DNA of 45,982 nucleotides from a virus: IMG/VR virus record IMGVR_UViG_3300021964_009275, positions 1 through 45,982 of that record; one strand, given 5' to 3'. The notes under the pieces are model-generated. The model worked only from the letters and a program-made list of their open reading frames with translations, was not told the origin of the DNA and did not search any database. The position numbers were made by a program, and so were the translations under genes. The stretch's first letter is position 1; every line of letters starts with the position of its first letter. Shown here in pieces: positions 16,649-24,259 of the stretch.

Positions 16649-18397
16649 ATGGCAGAAACTATCATCTCCCCAGGTGTATTCACAAGAGAAAATGACATCT
16701 CTTTCATACAACCATCCCCTGTAGAAGCTGGAGCGGCGATTATCGGACCAACAGTAAAAGGTCCTGTTGAAGAACCTTCAATTGTAACCTCTTATAACGA
16801 ATACGTTAGAAAATTTGGTACTACATTTGAATCTGGTTCAACTAAACAGGAATACTTTACTTCTATAGCGGTAAAAAATTACTTCCAGCAAGGAGGAAAT
16901 ACTTGTCTAGTAACAAGAGTCGTAACCGGATCATTTGCATCAGCTACTTCAACCCACATTTCATCTTCAGTAAACGACAGTGTTCAACCTTTCACTATTA
17001 AGTCGATTGGTAAAGGAGCTATTTTTAACAACGCAACTGCGTCTATTGACCCAGGAACTGAATCCACAGGTGGATCTTTAGTGTCAGGTTCTGTAGATAA
17101 TATACGTTGGGAAGTATCTAATGTAGATAATTCTAAAGGAACATTTACATTATCAGTACGTAGAGGGGATGACAATCATAATTCAAAAATCGTACTTGAA
17201 ACATTTAATAATATTTCATTAGATCCTAATTCTGATAACTACATAGAAGAAATTATCGGTACACAGTATAAAACTAAAGCAACTGACGGAACTAAGACAT
17301 ACATCAAATCAGTAGGAGATTATGTAAATAAATCATCTTACATTTATGTAGCTTCAGTTAACCCAACAGTCGACTATTTAGGTACTGATGGAGTAACTAT
17401 TGGAGAAGATTCAGATGGAAATAATTATTCAGGATCTTTACCTATAGCTGAATCAGGATCATTCTATAATGCAACAGGAGAAAATGCTGTAGCAGGAGCT
17501 AATTACTTTGATAATATTTCAAATACTAAAACTCAAGGAATGGTAGCAGGTTCTTATACTGATGCTATTTCAATATTAGAAAATAAAGACGATTATCAAT
17601 TTAATATTATTTCTGCTCCTGGATTAGTATATTCATTTGCAACTCATACAACTCCATTAGACAGTCTAGTTACTTTAGCAGAAACTAGAGGAGACTGTAT
17701 AGCAGTAGTAGACCTACAAGGATACGGAGCAACAGTATCTAACGTAACTTCTACAGGTACTTCATTAAATTCATCTTACGGTGCAGCATACTGGCCTTGG
17801 GTACAAGTATTATCTGATACAGGTAAATTAGTTTGGGCTCCGGCTTCAACAGTAATTCCAGGAGTATATGCCTTCACTGATAACAGTTCAGCACCATGGT
17901 ACGCACCAGCAGGACTAGTAAGAGGAGGAATCGTTGGAGTTATTCAAGCAGAACAAAAATTAACAAGAACACAGCGTGATACTTTATACAGTGGTAAAGT
18001 TAATCCGATTGCTACTTTCCCTGGACAAGGTATTGCAGTATTTGGACAGAAGACTTTACAAACTAAAGCATCAGCTTTAGATAGAGTAAACGTTAGACGT
18101 TTATTAATCGAACTTAAGAAATTCTTAGGAGATCAAGCTAGAAATTTAGTATTTGAACAGAATACTGTAGCTACTCGTAATCGTTTCTTAGCGACAGTAA
18201 ATCCATACTTAGAGTCAGTAGTACAACGTAACGGACTATATGCTTATAGAGTAGTAATGGACGATACAAACAACACAGCGGATGTAGTTGATAGAAATCA
18301 ATTAGTAGGTCAAGTATTTATTCAGCCAGCTAAAACAGCAGAATTCATAGTACTAGACTTTACAGTTGAGCCAACTGGAGCAACATTCGGAGCATAA
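16649..18397 (+). CDS. Tail sheath protein (T4 gp18-like)
   Basis: 582 residues, close to the T4 gp18 size. The N-terminus ISPGVFTRENDIS, then AGAAIIGPTVKGPVEEPSIV and YFQQGGNTCLVTRVV are hallmarks of contractile tail sheath proteins. The C-terminal third (VNVRRLLIELKKFL, then FLATVNPYLESVVQRNGLYA, and FIQPAKTAEFIVLDF) matches the conserved sheath core that docks on the tail tube. The middle (~100-330) is the variable surface domain. The protein forms the contractile outer tail cylinder around the tube encoded next door, showing that the phage is a myovirus. It follows a terminator and a candidate late promoter. Confidence 0.95.
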   Translation: MAETIISPGVFTRENDISFIQPSPVEAGAAIIGPTVKGPVEEPSIVTSYNEYVRKFGTTFESGSTKQEYFTSIAVKNYFQQGGNTCLVTRVVTGSFASATSTHISSSVNDSVQPFTIKSIGKGAIFNNATASIDPGTESTGGSLVSGSVDNIRWEVSNVDNSKGTFTLSVRRGDDNHNSKIVLETFNNISLDPNSDNYIEEIIGTQYKTKATDGTKTYIKSVGDYVNKSSYIYVASVNPTVDYLGTDGVTIGEDSDGNNYSGSLPIAESGSFYNATGENAVAGANYFDNISNTKTQGMVAGSYTDAISILENKDDYQFNIISAPGLVYSFATHTTPLDSLVTLAETRGDCIAVVDLQGYGATVSNVTSTGTSLNSSYGAAYWPWVQVLSDTGKLVWAPASTVIPGVYAFTDNSSAPWYAPAGLVRGGIVGVIQAEQKLTRTQRDTLYSGKVNPIATFPGQGIAVFGQKTLQTKASALDRVNVRRLLIELKKFLGDQARNLVFEQNTVATRNRFLATVNPYLESVVQRNGLYAYRVVMDDTNNTADVVDRNQLVGQVFIQPAKTAEFIVLDFTVEPTGATFGA

Positions 18398-18409
18398 TTA
18401 AATTAACAG

Positions 18410-18424
18410 ATATTTATAATAAAG
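18410..18424 (+). promoter_or_regulatory. Candidate late promoter motif ATATTTATAATAAAG
   Basis: Exact copy of the 15-mer, outside any longer repeat, 11 bases before ATG 18435. This independent exact match is the best support for the motif. Confidence 0.55.
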
Positions 18425-18434
18425 TAATACAAAC

Positions 18435-18920
18435 ATGGCAGTATTAGATCCAAACGAAATAATGTTCAAGGCGTTCGAGCCAAAAGTACAGAACAGATTT
18501 GTTATGTATATGGACAACATTCCATCTTTCATGGTAAAGAACGTGAAAGCTCCTACCTTCAGTGATAACGTAGTAAAACTAGATCACATTAACTCTTATA
18601 GAAAGATCAGAGGTAAGAGAGAGTGGGAAGATATGACTATGACACTATATGATCCGATTACACCTTCAGGTGCACAAGCGGTAATGGAGTGGGCACGTCT
18701 ATCTTACGAATCAGTAACAGGAAGAGCTGGTTATTCAGATTTCTACAAAAAAGATTTAACTCTTAACATTTTAGGTCCTGTAGGGGATATAGTTGGAGAG
18801 TGGATCATCAAAGGAGCATTCCTTACAAACGGTGATTTCGGTCAGTTTGACTGGACTTCTGATGAAGCAGTAGACGTATCAATAACAGTAGCCATGGATT
18901 ATTGCGTACTTAATTACTAA
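18435..18920 (+). CDS. Tail tube protein (T4 gp19-like)
   Basis: 161 residues, the normal size of gp19 (163 in T4). Diagnostic segments are FEPKVQNRFVMYMDNIPSFM near the N-terminus, KLDHINSYRKIRGKREWEDM in the middle and the C-terminal DWTSDEAVDVSITVAMDYC. It polymerises into the inner tail tube inside the sheath. The gene follows the sheath gene after 37 bases with its own candidate late promoter and is closed by a terminator, consistent with high and separately tuned expression. Confidence 0.95.
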   Translation: MAVLDPNEIMFKAFEPKVQNRFVMYMDNIPSFMVKNVKAPTFSDNVVKLDHINSYRKIRGKREWEDMTMTLYDPITPSGAQAVMEWARLSYESVTGRAGYSDFYKKDLTLNILGPVGDIVGEWIIKGAFLTNGDFGQFDWTSDEAVDVSITVAMDYCVLNY

Positions 18921-18945
18921 TACAATTACCTACATATATTTAAAG

Positions 18946-18968
18946 AACCCGGATTTTCCGGGTTTTTT
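18946..18968 (+). terminator. Rho-independent terminator after tail tube gene
   Basis: Stem AACCCGGA / TCCGGGTT (18946-18953 with 18957-18964), 3-base loop, running into TTTTTT (18963-18968). The strongest terminator in the window. Confidence 0.88.
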
Positions 18969-18970
18969 GT

Positions 18971-18999
18971 TTGTATAATAATTTTTTTTTCTTATATTT
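18971..18999 (+). promoter_or_regulatory. Host-like promoter, TTG-N19-TATATTT
   Basis: TTG 18971-18973 and TATATTT 18993-18999 are 19 bases apart, directly after the terminator and 35 bases before ATG 19034. The region also contains ATATTTATAAGAATAAA, a variant of the late motif, so either class could apply. Confidence 0.45.
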
Positions 19000-19033
19000 A
19001 TAAGAATAAAACCGGTTTTAAACAATAAAATTT

Positions 19034-19768
19034 ATGGAATCTAAATTTAAACTACCTACCGAAACGGTAGATTTACCCTCAAAAGGGCTTTTATACCCTG
19101 AAAATTCTCCTTTATCTAGTGGTACTGTAGAAATGAAATATATGACTGCTAGGGAAGAAGATATTCTTACTAACCGTAATTATATTTCTAACGGTACTGT
19201 AATAGATAAATTATTAAAATCCTTAATAGTAACTAAAGATTTAAACTTTAACGATTTATTAGTAGGAGATAAAAATGCTATAATGGTAGCAGCAAGGATT
19301 TTATCTTACGGTAAAGACTATACTATAACTCTGAACGGTACTCAGCATACTATTGATTTATCTACTTTAGAGCATAAGGTATTAGATGAATCTTTATACA
19401 GAGATAAAAAAAATGAATTTGAATTTACTTTACCTCACACAGGTAATAAAATTACATACAAACTATTAACTCATAATGACGAAATAGTAATAGATAAAGA
19501 GATAGCAGGTTTAAAGAAAATAGACAAACAAGCTTCTCCTGAGGTAACCACTAGATTAAAAAGAATGATTACTTCAGTTAATGGTATGGTAGAACAGAAA
19601 GATATTAGAGATTTTGTCGATAATTACTTATTGGCTAAAGACGCTAGAGCATTTAGAGCAGAATATTCCAGAGTTCAGCCAGACATTAATTTAAAATTGT
19701 CTATTGAGGACGTTGAGGAGGACGTAGATTTGCCCATTGGGCTTAACTTTTTTTGGCCTGACGCCTGA
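19034..19768 (+). CDS. Baseplate hub / tail assembly protein (T4 gp26-like)
   Basis: 244 residues. The N-terminal half (VDLPSKGLLYPENSPLSSGT, then MKYMTAREEDILTNRNYISN) and the DKLLKSLIV segment match the pattern of T4 baseplate hub protein gp26 and its relatives in marine T4-like phages (Pfam T4_baseplate, as I recall). The acidic C-terminus (SIEDVEEDVDLPIGLNFFWPDA) overlaps the next ORF. Together with that ORF it sits directly before the tape measure gene, the position where long-tailed phages encode tail assembly chaperones. Near the end the sequence holds seven consecutive T, where a +1 or -2 slip would fuse it to the next frame. Confidence 0.78.
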   Translation: MESKFKLPTETVDLPSKGLLYPENSPLSSGTVEMKYMTAREEDILTNRNYISNGTVIDKLLKSLIVTKDLNFNDLLVGDKNAIMVAARILSYGKDYTITLNGTQHTIDLSTLEHKVLDESLYRDKKNEFEFTLPHTGNKITYKLLTHNDEIVIDKEIAGLKKIDKQASPEVTTRLKRMITSVNGMVEQKDIRDFVDNYLLAKDARAFRAEYSRVQPDINLKLSIEDVEEDVDLPIGLNFFWPDA

Positions 19769-20012
19769 GTATAGAACAAATATATTCTCTCAAATACATC
19801 AAATAGTTTTTCACGGTAACGGCGGTTACGATTGGCCTACGGTTTATAATATGCCTATTTGGTTAAGAAATTTTACTTTTCATAAAATAAAAGAATGGCA
19901 CGAGAAACAAAATGAAGAACAAAGTAAAGCATCTAAACAGAATAGTAGTAATAAACCGCAAATAGCTAGACCTAATATTAAACCAAACTATACAACTAAG
20001 GCTTCTAAATAA
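19737..20012 (+). CDS. Baseplate hub assembly protein (T4 gp51-like), possible frameshift partner of gp26-like protein
   Basis: 91 residues from TTG 19737. The core PEYRTNIFSQIHQIVFHGNG, then GYDWPTVYNMPIWLRNFTF resembles the small proteins annotated as gp51 or hub assembly catalyst in T4-like marine phages. The tail is Lys/Asn/Ser-rich. No ATG is available before the conserved core, and an in-frame TAG lies a few codons before the TTG. The reading frame overlaps the gp26-like gene by 32 bases and is +1 relative to it. It may start at TTG, or be made as a fused product by slippage on the T7 run, giving NFFGLTPEYR across the junction. Both readings fit. Confidence 0.75.
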   Translation: MGLTFFGLTPEYRTNIFSQIHQIVFHGNGGYDWPTVYNMPIWLRNFTFHKIKEWHEKQNEEQSKASKQNSSNKPQIARPNIKPNYTTKASK

Positions 20013-20030
20013 CAGAGGCCTTAACTATTT

Positions 20031-20042
20031 ATACTATATAGT
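20031..20042 (+). promoter_or_regulatory. 12-bp palindrome TACTATATAGTA before the tape measure gene
   Basis: Perfect palindrome ending 6 bases before ATG 20049; it overlaps TATTTATA (20025-20032), the core of the late motif. It could be an operator or part of a promoter, but AT-rich palindromes of this size occur by chance. Confidence 0.25.
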
Positions 20043-20048
20043 ACATTT

Positions 20049-22355
20049 ATGGCTAGAACAGAAAAAGAAATTAAAGAACTAAATTTAGCAGCACAGGAGT
20101 TTCTAACTACTGTTACCTCTTTGGCTGCTTCTTTAAAAGATAATGCTAAAGCTATAGCTTCTGAAAGCGGTGAAGCACAGCAAAAATCTATAATCAATAC
20201 TTCTAAAGCTACAAAGTTAGCAGAAAAGCTTAAAACTTTTACAAAAGAACAACTAGCTGATAAAAAGACACTATCTCTATTTGAATCTCAAATAAACGAT
20301 ACTAAAAGTATACAAGCAGGTATTGAAGCAGAAATCTCAGAATTACTTAACAAACAAGTTTCTGGAGCTGAAGACCTAACTGAAGCCGAAAAAGCTAGAT
20401 TAGAAACATTAATTAATTCTAGAGTAGAGTTTAAAGGTATAGTAGGTGAAGCAGAAAAATTAAAAGATACCTTAAACGAAATAGATGAAGAAGTAGGCTT
20501 TTTTGAATCTTTAGCAGGATTTGCTAGCGATTTACCTGGAGTAGGAAAACTCTTCGGTGAATTCGAAAGAGCAGCCCAAGCATCTAGAAAAGCAGCATCA
20601 GAAGGAGGAAACTCTTTTATAGCAGGAGCAGCACAATTTACTAGTGCAGCAGGTAAACTTGCTTCTACTTTTGCTTTAGCTAAATTTGTACAAGGTATTA
20701 ATATAGGTTCTGAGCGTATAACTACATTTTCTAGACAATTAAATATGAGTAATGATGCCGCAAACGCATTAAATACTCGATTTGTTAGATTAGGAGCAAC
20801 AGTAGCAGGTATTAGACCAAAAGAACTAGAAGAATCATTACTAAATATATCTGAATACTTAGGAATTACAGCAGATTTAACTAACGATACCGCTATTGCA
20901 TTTGCAACTTTAACTGGTAAGTTAGGCTTATCTGCAGATCAAGCAGCTAATTTAACCACATTTACTTCTGCTACTGGTAAAACTTTAGGAGATTTTAATA
21001 GAGAATTAGTTGGAACAGTTTTACAGCAAAACTATGCTAATGATGCTGCTGTTAGATATCAAGACGTATTTAAAGATATCTCTCAAGCAGGAGCTGCTAC
21101 ACAGATGACTATTTCTAAGTTTCCTGGCGGGATACAAAAAGCAGCATATCAAGCAAGAAGATTAGGTTTATCTTTTTCTCAACTTGAGTCTTCTGCATCT
21201 GCATTGTTAAATTTTGAATCCTCTATTGAAGCAGAGTTAGAAGCTGAATTGCTTACAGGTAAAGAACTAAATCTAGAAAGAGCAAGGTTAGCTGCATTAA
21301 CAGGTGATCAAGCAACATTAGCAGCTGAATTAGCTAAAAACTTTGGATCTGCTGCTGAATTCTCAGAACAAAATGTATTAGCACAGGAAGCTCAAGCAAA
21401 AGCAATGGGTATGACTCGTGAAGAATTAGGAGAAACGTTAATGCGACAAGAGGCAATGCGGAACCTAGGAGCTAGTACTACAAAAGAATTTGAAGCTAAA
21501 CTAAAAGCAGAACAAGAAAATATCAAGGTATTAGAGAAAGCAGGAAAATTTGAAGAAGCTAGGTTAGCTAGACAAGAGCTTTTCAGTAAATTAGGTGATA
21601 GTGAACTTAAAAGGCAAATTGAAAATAGATCACTTGCAGAACGTCAAGCAGAAGCTATGGAGCAACTTGCAGAAGCTGCTTCTACTCTTGCAGCTCCATT
21701 TCAATTTATCGGTAAAATATTTGATAGTATAGGGACAACAGCAGGAGGAGTAATGGTCGGTATAGGTAAGATTAGTAGTAAGTTACTAGTAATGGGTAAT
21801 TTTTTTAAAGCTAATTTATTAGAACCAATTGCTAAATCAACCAGTTTTTTAGGTAAACTTTTTAGTAAACTAGGAGGAGCCGGCTTAAAAGCTACAGGAA
21901 AAACTGCAGCTATGTCGTTATTAAAAAAAATACCTGTACTTGGACTTATAGTAGGAGCCTATGCAGGTTACAAAAGATATAAAGGAGGTGATACAATTGG
22001 AGCTATAATGGAAATGGGTTCCGGTATATTTTCATTATTCCCAGGTATTGGAACCGGTATTTCAGCGGGTATAGATGCAGCAATTTTAGGGAAAGATGTA
22101 GTAACTAGAAAACAAGGAGGAGCTACAGTTTCAGAAAATCCCTCTGATTCTATAAAAGTACAGGATTTTACTATTAAAACTCACCCTAAAGATTCTCTTG
22201 TTATGGCAGGAGGTACTAGATTAAATGCAGGAGCTGAAAAAACTAATCAACTTTTAGAAAAACTAATCACCGCAGTAGAAAAAGGCGGTCATGTTTATAT
22301 GGACGGTAATAAAGTAGGACAATCATTAGTACTATCTTCTTACCAAAGCTCATAA
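20049..22355 (+). CDS. Tail tape measure protein
   Basis: 768 residues, the right place and type for a tape measure protein: long Ala/Glu/Lys-rich helices (~1-180 and ~410-580), a mid-part with AKFVQGINIGSERITTFSRQ and repeated helix-turn elements, hydrophobic segments around 585-690 (FQFIGKIFDSIGTTAGGVMV, LLKKIPVLGLIVGAYAGY), and the C-terminal VYMDGNKVGQSLVL end that I associate with tape measure proteins. It sets tail length and may pass through the host membrane during DNA ejection. The two small chaperone-like genes directly upstream fit the classical order. It differs from T4 gp29, so the name refers to role and not to a clear T4 match. Confidence 0.82.
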   Translation: MARTEKEIKELNLAAQEFLTTVTSLAASLKDNAKAIASESGEAQQKSIINTSKATKLAEKLKTFTKEQLADKKTLSLFESQINDTKSIQAGIEAEISELLNKQVSGAEDLTEAEKARLETLINSRVEFKGIVGEAEKLKDTLNEIDEEVGFFESLAGFASDLPGVGKLFGEFERAAQASRKAASEGGNSFIAGAAQFTSAAGKLASTFALAKFVQGINIGSERITTFSRQLNMSNDAANALNTRFVRLGATVAGIRPKELEESLLNISEYLGITADLTNDTAIAFATLTGKLGLSADQAANLTTFTSATGKTLGDFNRELVGTVLQQNYANDAAVRYQDVFKDISQAGAATQMTISKFPGGIQKAAYQARRLGLSFSQLESSASALLNFESSIEAELEAELLTGKELNLERARLAALTGDQATLAAELAKNFGSAAEFSEQNVLAQEAQAKAMGMTREELGETLMRQEAMRNLGASTTKEFEAKLKAEQENIKVLEKAGKFEEARLARQELFSKLGDSELKRQIENRSLAERQAEAMEQLAEAASTLAAPFQFIGKIFDSIGTTAGGVMVGIGKISSKLLVMGNFFKANLLEPIAKSTSFLGKLFSKLGGAGLKATGKTAAMSLLKKIPVLGLIVGAYAGYKRYKGGDTIGAIMEMGSGIFSLFPGIGTGISAGIDAAILGKDVVTRKQGGATVSENPSDSIKVQDFTIKTHPKDSLVMAGGTRLNAGAEKTNQLLEKLITAVEKGGHVYMDGNKVGQSLVLSSYQSS

Positions 22356-22360
22356 CACTA

Positions 22361-22375
22361 ATATTTATAATAAAA
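22361..22375 (+). promoter_or_regulatory. Candidate late promoter motif ATATTTATAATAAAA
   Basis: One-base variant of the 15-mer, 10 bases before ATG 22385, at the head of the baseplate gene group 22385-27890. Confidence 0.5.
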
Positions 22376-22384
22376 ACTAAAACT

Positions 22385-22585
22385 ATGTCATTATTAACTA
22401 AACTTAAAGAATCTGAATTAGGTTTACAAGGTGTCACACCATTAACTAGAGATGGAGCAAAGAATACATCAACTTTGCATAATCTATCTTCTATCACTGA
22501 TAGTCCTGATATCTTAAAACAACCCTCAGTATTAGATTTAGATGGAAAGACTCCTTCTAAATATATGGATAACCCACCTAAATAA
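22385..22585 (+). CDS. Small conserved baseplate-region protein
   Basis: 66 residues, no signal or membrane segment. The pattern TLHNLSSITDSPDILKQPSV followed by LDLDGKTPSKYMDN looks like a short structural peptide with extended conformation. It is the first gene after a candidate late promoter, with the next start 6 bases after its stop. Function unknown; location suggests a small virion or assembly component. Confidence 0.7.
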   Translation: MSLLTKLKESELGLQGVTPLTRDGAKNTSTLHNLSSITDSPDILKQPSVLDLDGKTPSKYMDNPPK

Positions 22586-22590
22586 ACTTT

Positions 22591-23955
22591 ATGAGTTTAT
22601 TACGGCTAAAAAGTGACTTGAAATCCTTAAAGTATGGAGATTTCCAGACTAAGGACCCGTTGATTACTAAGGATATTAATAATCCTCCAAGTAATAACAC
22701 TCTTTCTATGCAAGTTACTCGCCGGGTAGACGATACCATAAGGATTGTTAAATTACTTGCAACCAAGCCTGGAATTTCTTTTGTAGCTAAACAAGCTGCT
22801 CTAGAAATTGTAAAGCAGAATATGAATTCTGACGGAAAAGAGAAGATTTTAAAATCTCTTGCTAAGGCTGGTTTGAATACAGCTAAAATATTAGCTAGCA
22901 CTATAGCTCAGATACCTGTCAACGGAACAGGTACTCATTTTGTTAGAGGATTCGCCGAAAAAGAAGGGTACTTAGGGGTTTCTGGTGTAGAATTTTTTGG
23001 AGGTAGTAAAAAAGATTTACCCTCCGATCCCTACAAAGGAGTTATCTCTGAATTAGGTAATAGAAATAGTATTTACTCTCCTTGGAATAATCAAGGAAGT
23101 GATTTTGATCCGTCGTTCGAACCTCACCCTTTATCTGAAGATGGACTACTAAAATTAGATGCTGAGACCGGAGATAATTTTGAATTACAAAATTTAATTC
23201 GTGCTGATGAAATTAAAAAAGAAGTTAGAATTAATTTAGGGGATCAAGGTAAACGGATCAATAGACTAAGCTATACAGATACATCAGAAGATCTCTCAGA
23301 TGGAATTAATAAATTAAATCCTACAAAAGATAATATTGAGGGGACTGAAGAAGGTAGAGATTTAATAAAATTTAGATTTCATGTACTAGATTCAGAGAAC
23401 GATGAGGAAACTAACATTTTCTTTAGAGCTTTTTTAGATTCCTTTGATGATTCATATACAGGCAATTGGAATACTCATAACTATATAGGTAGAGGTGAAA
23501 ATTTCTATACTTACGGTGGCTTTGATAGAGAAATTTCACTATCTTTTAAGATAGCAGCAGCAACTAGACAGGAAATGTTTCCTTTATATAGAAAAATGGT
23601 AATGCTAGCTTCTACGACAGCACCAACTTATGGTGACGGTAATTTTATGAAAGGTACTATAGTTGGATTAACAGTAGGAGATTATATTTATAGAACTTAC
23701 GGTATTATAAAAACAGTAAATTATAGTTGGCAAACAGAGTATCCATGGGAAATAGCTATGAACAATCCTGAAAGTATTATTGACGATGATCAGCAAGAAC
23801 TACCAATGATTATGGATTGCAGTGTAAACTTTACCCCTATTCATAACTTTGTACCTCAAACAGGAATGTACCACTATATTACAAACGATAGATTATTGAA
23901 TACCGGTAAGAAAAAAGTTTTTAATGAAAATGACAAGTTTAGTAAATTTGACTAA
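22591..23955 (+). CDS. Baseplate tail-tube-cap protein (T4 gp48/gp54-like)
   Basis: 454 residues. The C-terminal half has the style of tube-like baseplate proteins: IKFRFHVLDSENDEETNIFF, then FRAFLDSFDDSYTGNWNTHN, YGGFDREISLSFKIAAATRQ and a final MDCSVNFTPIHNF strand. These resemble the tail-tube fold of T4 gp48 and gp54, which cap the baseplate and start tube polymerisation. The N-terminal ~200 residues are helical and less familiar. It sits between the tape measure and a LysM wedge gene, as expected. The following start overlaps its last base (TAATG). Assignment to gp48 versus gp54 is not possible by eye. Confidence 0.7.
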   Translation: MSLLRLKSDLKSLKYGDFQTKDPLITKDINNPPSNNTLSMQVTRRVDDTIRIVKLLATKPGISFVAKQAALEIVKQNMNSDGKEKILKSLAKAGLNTAKILASTIAQIPVNGTGTHFVRGFAEKEGYLGVSGVEFFGGSKKDLPSDPYKGVISELGNRNSIYSPWNNQGSDFDPSFEPHPLSEDGLLKLDAETGDNFELQNLIRADEIKKEVRINLGDQGKRINRLSYTDTSEDLSDGINKLNPTKDNIEGTEEGRDLIKFRFHVLDSENDEETNIFFRAFLDSFDDSYTGNWNTHNYIGRGENFYTYGGFDREISLSFKIAAATRQEMFPLYRKMVMLASTTAPTYGDGNFMKGTIVGLTVGDYIYRTYGIIKTVNYSWQTEYPWEIAMNNPESIIDDDQQELPMIMDCSVNFTPIHNFVPQTGMYHYITNDRLLNTGKKKVFNENDKFSKFD

Positions 23956-24257
23956 TGAATAGATACGAAAATATAGCGACTAGCAAAACTGAAGAAGGTA
24001 GAGACTATACTGTAAATGCTATATATCCTGAAATTGCTATTTCAGAAGAAGACACATATATTACTACTACTGCTGGAGATCGTTATGATACTTTAGCATT
24101 TCAGTTCTACGGAGACCCAAAGCTTTGGTGGATAATAGCTTCAGTAAATACTTCTGTAAGATCTTCTTTAACAGTTCAACCTGGTGTACAGCTTAGAATT
24201 CCGGCTAATAAAGAAAGAATATTACAACTATATACGGATTTAAATAAAAATAGGTAG
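23955..24257 (+). CDS. Baseplate wedge protein with LysM-like domain (T4 gp53-like)
   Basis: 100 residues. ITTTAGDRYDTLAFQFYGDP followed by KLWWIIASVNTSV and a final PGVQLRIPAN is the LysM-like module found in gp53 of T4-like phages and in P2 gpX-type proteins, where it joins wedges around the hub. T4 gp53 is longer (196 residues), so this one keeps mostly the LysM part. Overlaps the previous stop by one base and ends two bases before the next ATG, giving a tight three-gene unit. Confidence 0.82.
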   Translation: MNRYENIATSKTEEGRDYTVNAIYPEIAISEEDTYITTTAGDRYDTLAFQFYGDPKLWWIIASVNTSVRSSLTVQPGVQLRIPANKERILQLYTDLNKNR

Positions 24258-24259
24258 TT

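Noticed and set aside
19998-20022. Inverted repeat AAGGC...GCCTT around the stop of the gp51-like gene as terminator
   Set aside because: Five paired bases, a large loop and no T-run.
22578-22901. 107-residue - strand frame over the baseplate gene start
   Set aside because: Antisense to a gene with recognisable baseplate features and a clear ATG.
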